Part shown: piece after piece, positions 61,093 through 64,000 of the stretch
Numbering within the stretch: the stretch's first letter is position 1
Layout: the number at the start of each line of letters is the position of its first letter
The notes under the pieces: generated by a model
The model's database searches: none
What the model was told of the DNA's origin: nothing
Seen by the model: the letters and a program-made list of their open reading frames with translations, nothing else
Translations under genes and position numbers: made by a program
Source: Thermosynechococcus sichuanensis E542
Lineage (GTDB): Bacteria; Cyanobacteriota; Cyanobacteriia; Thermosynechococcales; Thermosynechococcaceae
Assembly: GCF_003555505.1 (NCBI RefSeq)
Contig: NZ_CP032152.1
Coordinates: 186,001-250,000, forward strand
Length of the DNA stretch: 64,000 nt
Direction: 5' to 3'

Positions 61093-63531
61093 CTAAAACG
61101 GCCAAGTCCAGTGGCTAAACTCCGGCTTGTCCACACCGTACTCGTAGGCGTAGTTGCGGGCTTCAATTTGCATGTTGCGGAATTTCTCCTTGGCATGGGC
61201 ACCCGCCACCTGAAGACCGGGGAGGCGATCGATAGCATCAATGGCGAGACTAAAGCGATCAATCTCATTATTGATGGCCAACTCAAGGGGGGTGTTGATG
61301 TTGCCCTTTTCTTTGTAGCCACGCACATGCAAATTACGGTGATTGTGGCGGCGGTACGTGAGACGGTGGATCAACCACGGATAGCCATGGAAGTTAAAGA
61401 TAATCGGGCGATCGAGGGTAAAGAGACTATCAAAGTCGCGATCGCTGAGGCCGTGGGGGTGTTCGGTTTCCGGTTGCAGCTTAAAGAGATCCACCACATT
61501 GATATAGCGAATCTTCAGCTCTGGAAACTCCTGCCGCAACAGGGCGATCGCCGCCAAGGCCTCTTGGGTGGGAATGTCCCCGGCACTGGCCATCACCAGA
61601 TCGGGTTCACAGCCTTCATCATTACTGGCCCAGTCCCAAATGCCTAACCCCTTCGTGCAGTGGACAATCGCTTGATCCATCGTCATGTACTGCAAGTGCA
61701 ACTGCTTGTCAGAAACAATCACATTCACATAGTTTTTGCTCCGCAGGCAGTGATCCGCCACCGACAACAGGGAGTTGACATCGGGGGGCAGGTAAATCCG
61801 CGTCACCTTCGCACTCTTGTTGCAGACAATGTCCAAAAAGCCCGGATCTTGGTGGGTGAAGCCATTGTGATCCTGCCGCCACACCGTTGACGTGATGAGC
61901 AGATTCAACGAAGCAATGTCCGCCCGCCATGAGAGTTCATTGCAGATGCTCAACCATTTGGCGTGTTGGTTAAACATCGAGTCAATCACATGGACAAAGG
62001 ACTCGTAGGTGGAGAAGAACCCATGGCGCCCCGTCAGCAGGTAGCCCTCCAGCATCCCCTCCATGGTGTGCTCGCTGAGCATTTCAATGACGCGACCATT
62101 GGGGGATAATTCACCGCCATCGGCATCCTCCTCAAAGTATTCGGCAATCCAGAATTTCTTGCTGACCTCGTAAATGGCATTGAGTTTATTGGAAGTCGTT
62201 TCATCGGGGCCAAAGACACGGAAATTGGTTGGGTTATTGCGCATCACATCCCGCAGGAAGACGCCAAGGGGACGGGTATTTTCCACCTCAATTTGCGCTG
62301 GTTTCTCAAAGGTAATGCCATACTGGCGAAAGTCCGGCATTTTCAAATCCTTGCGCAATAGTCCACCGTTGGCGTGGGGATTCATGCCCATGCGGTAGTT
62401 GCCGGTCGGCGCTAAGGCCTTGAGTTCAGGACGAAATGTGCCATTCTCATCAAAGAGTTCCTCAGGACGGTAGCTGCGCAGCCAATTTTCGAGGAGCTTG
62501 AGGTTTTCGGGGTTAGTGTGGACATCCGCTAGGGGCACCTGGTGCGATCGCCAGAAGCCTTCCACTTTGTGGCCATTCACTTGCGCAGGTCCAGTCCAAC
62601 CCTTGGGGGTACGCAGCACAATCATCGGCCAACGGGGTAAGGTGGTGACACCCTCTTCGCGGGCGGCCCGTTGAATCTCCTTAATTCTAGTCACGCAGTA
62701 GTCAAGGGTAGCCGCCATGGCTTGGTGCATTGAGGGGCGATCGGAGCCTTCCACAAAGCAGGGTTCATACCCTAGACCCCGGAAATAGCTCTCCAAATCT
62801 TGATGGGGGATTCGTGCCAGAATGGTTGGGTTGTTAATCTTGTAGCCATTCAAGTTGAGAATCGGTAAGACTGCCCCATCCCGCGCTGGGTTGAGGAACT
62901 TATTGACATGCCATGAGGTGGCCAAAGGTCCCGTTTCTGCTTCGCCATCGCCAACCACTGCTGCCACAATTAAATCGGGGTTATCAAAAGCCGCACCACA
63001 GGCATGGGAAAGGACATAGCCCAGCTCTCCCCCTTCATGAATTGAGCCGGGGGTTTCTGGGGTGCAGTGGCTACCAATGCCACCGGGGAAGGAGAACTGC
63101 TTGAAGAATTTTTTGAGGCCGTGGGCATCCTCACTAATGTTGTGGTAAATCTCGGTGTAACTGCCCTCAAGGTAAACGGGTGCCAAGACTCCCGGCGCCC
63201 CATGGCCAGGCCCAGCGAGGAAAATCACCTCCTGTTGGTACTTTTTAATAATGCGATTGAGGTGAAGGTAGCAAAAAGCGAGACCCGGACTCGATCCCCA
63301 GTGACCAAGGAGGCGTTTTTTGATGTGTTCAGGCTTGAGGGGTTCCTTGAGCAGGGGATTATCGAGTAGATAAATCATGCCCACGGCCAGATAGTTACAG
63401 GCACGGAAGAAGGCATCCATGGCCTCAACTTCACTATCGCTCAAGGGCTGTCCTTGAATCGTGGCGCGAGCAGGACCAAAAGCATGAATATCCTCAGTGA
63501 GTTCGGTGGGACGGGGAGGAGAGCTAACCAT
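61093..63531 (-). CDS. Xylulose-5-phosphate/fructose-6-phosphate phosphoketolase
   Basis: 812 residues from ATG 63531 ([20 protein letters not shown]), after a GAGG ribosome site; the frame is open upstream but lacks one. Thiamine-diphosphate enzyme: [39 protein letters not shown], and the TPP/Mg site [17 protein letters not shown] with [15 protein letters not shown]. It splits xylulose-5-P or fructose-6-P into acetyl phosphate plus glyceraldehyde-3-P or erythrose-4-P, a carbon-saving route to acetyl-CoA in cyanobacteria. Single gene. Its 3' end is 25 bp from convergent hisF. Confidence 0.95.
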   Translation of the reverse strand: MVSSPPRPTELTEDIHAFGPARATIQGQPLSDSEVEAMDAFFRACNYLAVGMIYLLDNPLLKEPLKPEHIKKRLLGHWGSSPGLAFCYLHLNRIIKKYQQEVIFLAGPGHGAPGVLAPVYLEGSYTEIYHNISEDAHGLKKFFKQFSFPGGIGSHCTPETPGSIHEGGELGYVLSHACGAAFDNPDLIVAAVVGDGEAETGPLATSWHVNKFLNPARDGAVLPILNLNGYKINNPTILARIPHQDLESYFRGLGYEPCFVEGSDRPSMHQAMAATLDYCVTRIKEIQRAAREEGVTTLPRWPMIVLRTPKGWTGPAQVNGHKVEGFWRSHQVPLADVHTNPENLKLLENWLRSYRPEELFDENGTFRPELKALAPTGNYRMGMNPHANGGLLRKDLKMPDFRQYGITFEKPAQIEVENTRPLGVFLRDVMRNNPTNFRVFGPDETTSNKLNAIYEVSKKFWIAEYFEEDADGGELSPNGRVIEMLSEHTMEGMLEGYLLTGRHGFFSTYESFVHVIDSMFNQHAKWLSICNELSWRADIASLNLLITSTVWRQDHNGFTHQDPGFLDIVCNKSAKVTRIYLPPDVNSLLSVADHCLRSKNYVNVIVSDKQLHLQYMTMDQAIVHCTKGLGIWDWASNDEGCEPDLVMASAGDIPTQEALAAIALLRQEFPELKIRYINVVDLFKLQPETEHPHGLSDRDFDSLFTLDRPIIFNFHGYPWLIHRLTYRRHNHRNLHVRGYKEKGNINTPLELAINNEIDRFSLAIDAIDRLPGLQVAGAHAKEKFRNMQIEARNYAYEYGVDKPEFSHWTWPF

Positions 63532-63767
63532 AAGTATCCTCGTTGAGTCAGCATGAGTATCCAGAAAATCAACCGAGATCAATCGATCAAGGTGCCAACG
63601 GCGTTGATAAAGAGTTCACGGATTGCCTACTTACTAATCAGGACACATCCTAAACGATCGTCTTTAGCCTACAGACCCATCCTAAGATGCTGAAACGGGT
63701 AGGCTCCTAAATGCGCTAGATTTTTTAACGTTGACTCGATTCAAGAAATGCGGCAGTTCCTGAGGAT
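63532..63767. other. Intergenic region upstream of phosphoketolase
   Basis: No gene seen. It must contain the phosphoketolase promoter; a ribosome site (GAGG) sits directly before the ATG. CATCCTAA occurs twice (near 63646 and 63681). No clear terminator for tatD upstream could be recognised. Confidence 0.3.
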
Positions 63768-64000
63768 TTATGGGGTAAGTTCGGCGGGCAGCGGCAAACG
63801 AAAAAGATGGCAGGCGTTGAGGGTCGTCTGTTGTTCTAATGCCAAGAGGTCACACTGCCGCAGACGGGCGACGGCTTCAGCGACAAAGCGGACATAGCTA
63901 GGTTCGTTGCGTTTTTCACCCCGTTTGGGCACAGGGGCAAGGAAGGGGCAGTCGGTTTCCACCAGCAGGCGATCGCTGGGAACCATTTGCGCCGAGGCAT
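63768..64000 (-). CDS. TatD family deoxyribonuclease, C-terminal part
   Basis: The last ~77 codons only; the gene continues beyond the right edge. The frame runs to base 64000 without a start that fits the family, and reads [38 protein letters not shown] and ends LPLPAELTP. The Glu-Thr-Asp holds a metal-binding aspartate of the TatD (PHP-like metal-dependent hydrolase) family. TatD is a 3'-5' exonuclease with roles in DNA repair and RNA turnover. Confidence 0.9.
   Translation of the reverse strand, partial: ASAQMVPSDRLLVETDCPFLAPVPKRGEKRNEPSYVRFVAEAVARLRQCDLLALEQQTTLNACHLFRLPLPAELTP

Overview
The window is a stretch of cyanobacterial chromosome, almost certainly from Thermosynechococcus. The sequence holds psbI and psbK genes whose products I recognise as matching the photosystem II subunits of T. 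elongatus/T. vulcanus. It also has many cyanobacterial families (Tic20, BtpA, Psb32, Ycf66-like, DUF2811, DUF2949, DUF3769) and frequent copies of the HIP1 palindrome GCGATCGC. Genes are packed in short operons on both strands.

Layout. 1-4.6 kb (minus): the 5' part of an LptD/OstA-like outer-membrane gene, psbI, tic20, a secreted protein, clpP, egtD and an amino-acid ABC permease. 4.7-5.3 kb: a gene-poor scar with a TnpB (IS605) remnant. 5.4-8.2 kb (plus): a J-domain/TPR protein and hisZ-hisG. 8.2-11.2 kb: btpA, folK and tadA (convergent and overlapping), psbK, yebC. 11.5-19.7 kb: recJ, a conserved small protein, menC, then the NAD cluster pncB-nadD-nrtR-nadE. 19.7-23.1 kb (minus): murC-murB and a TPR glycosyltransferase. 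23.4-28.2 kb: a Ycf66-like protein, a DnaA-box-rich intergenic region, DUF2811, protoporphyrinogen oxidase, an orphan HicB and fbaA. 28.3-42.6 kb: tRNA-Arg(ACG), a membrane protein, tRNA-Leu(CAA), TldD, GDT1, sugar transferases, SpoIID, atpC, GerMN, DUF2227, an AMIN amidase and tmRNA. 42.6-45.6 kb: HerA, Psb32, DUF2949. 45.7-54.5 kb (minus): an accessory island. 54.5-64 kb: M3 and M23 peptidases, PBP2, a TolR-like protein, hisF, phosphoketolase and the start-truncated 3' part of tatD.

Most interesting region. The island at 45.7-54.2 kb encodes, all on the minus strand, a membrane-anchored coiled-coil protein with a PLD-like end, a 1199-residue solenoid built from 26 exact 26-residue units plus four longer units, a MoxR-type AAA+ ATPase, a zinc-motif/VWA-like protein, and a second, smaller solenoid protein. 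The two solenoid proteins share a non-repeat module. No GCGATCGC is visible from 46.54 to 54.11 kb, and part of the island is clearly AT-richer, so it looks acquired. The ATPase + VWA + repeat-protein combination resembles NTP-dependent regulated systems, some of them conflict systems, but the function here is inference.

Other points of note are a possible replication origin or DnaA-binding locus at 24.69-25.01 kb, an NrtR-like regulator with a degraded Nudix box beside a 21-bp imperfect palindrome upstream of pncB, and a glycosyltransferase that appears to start at CTG.
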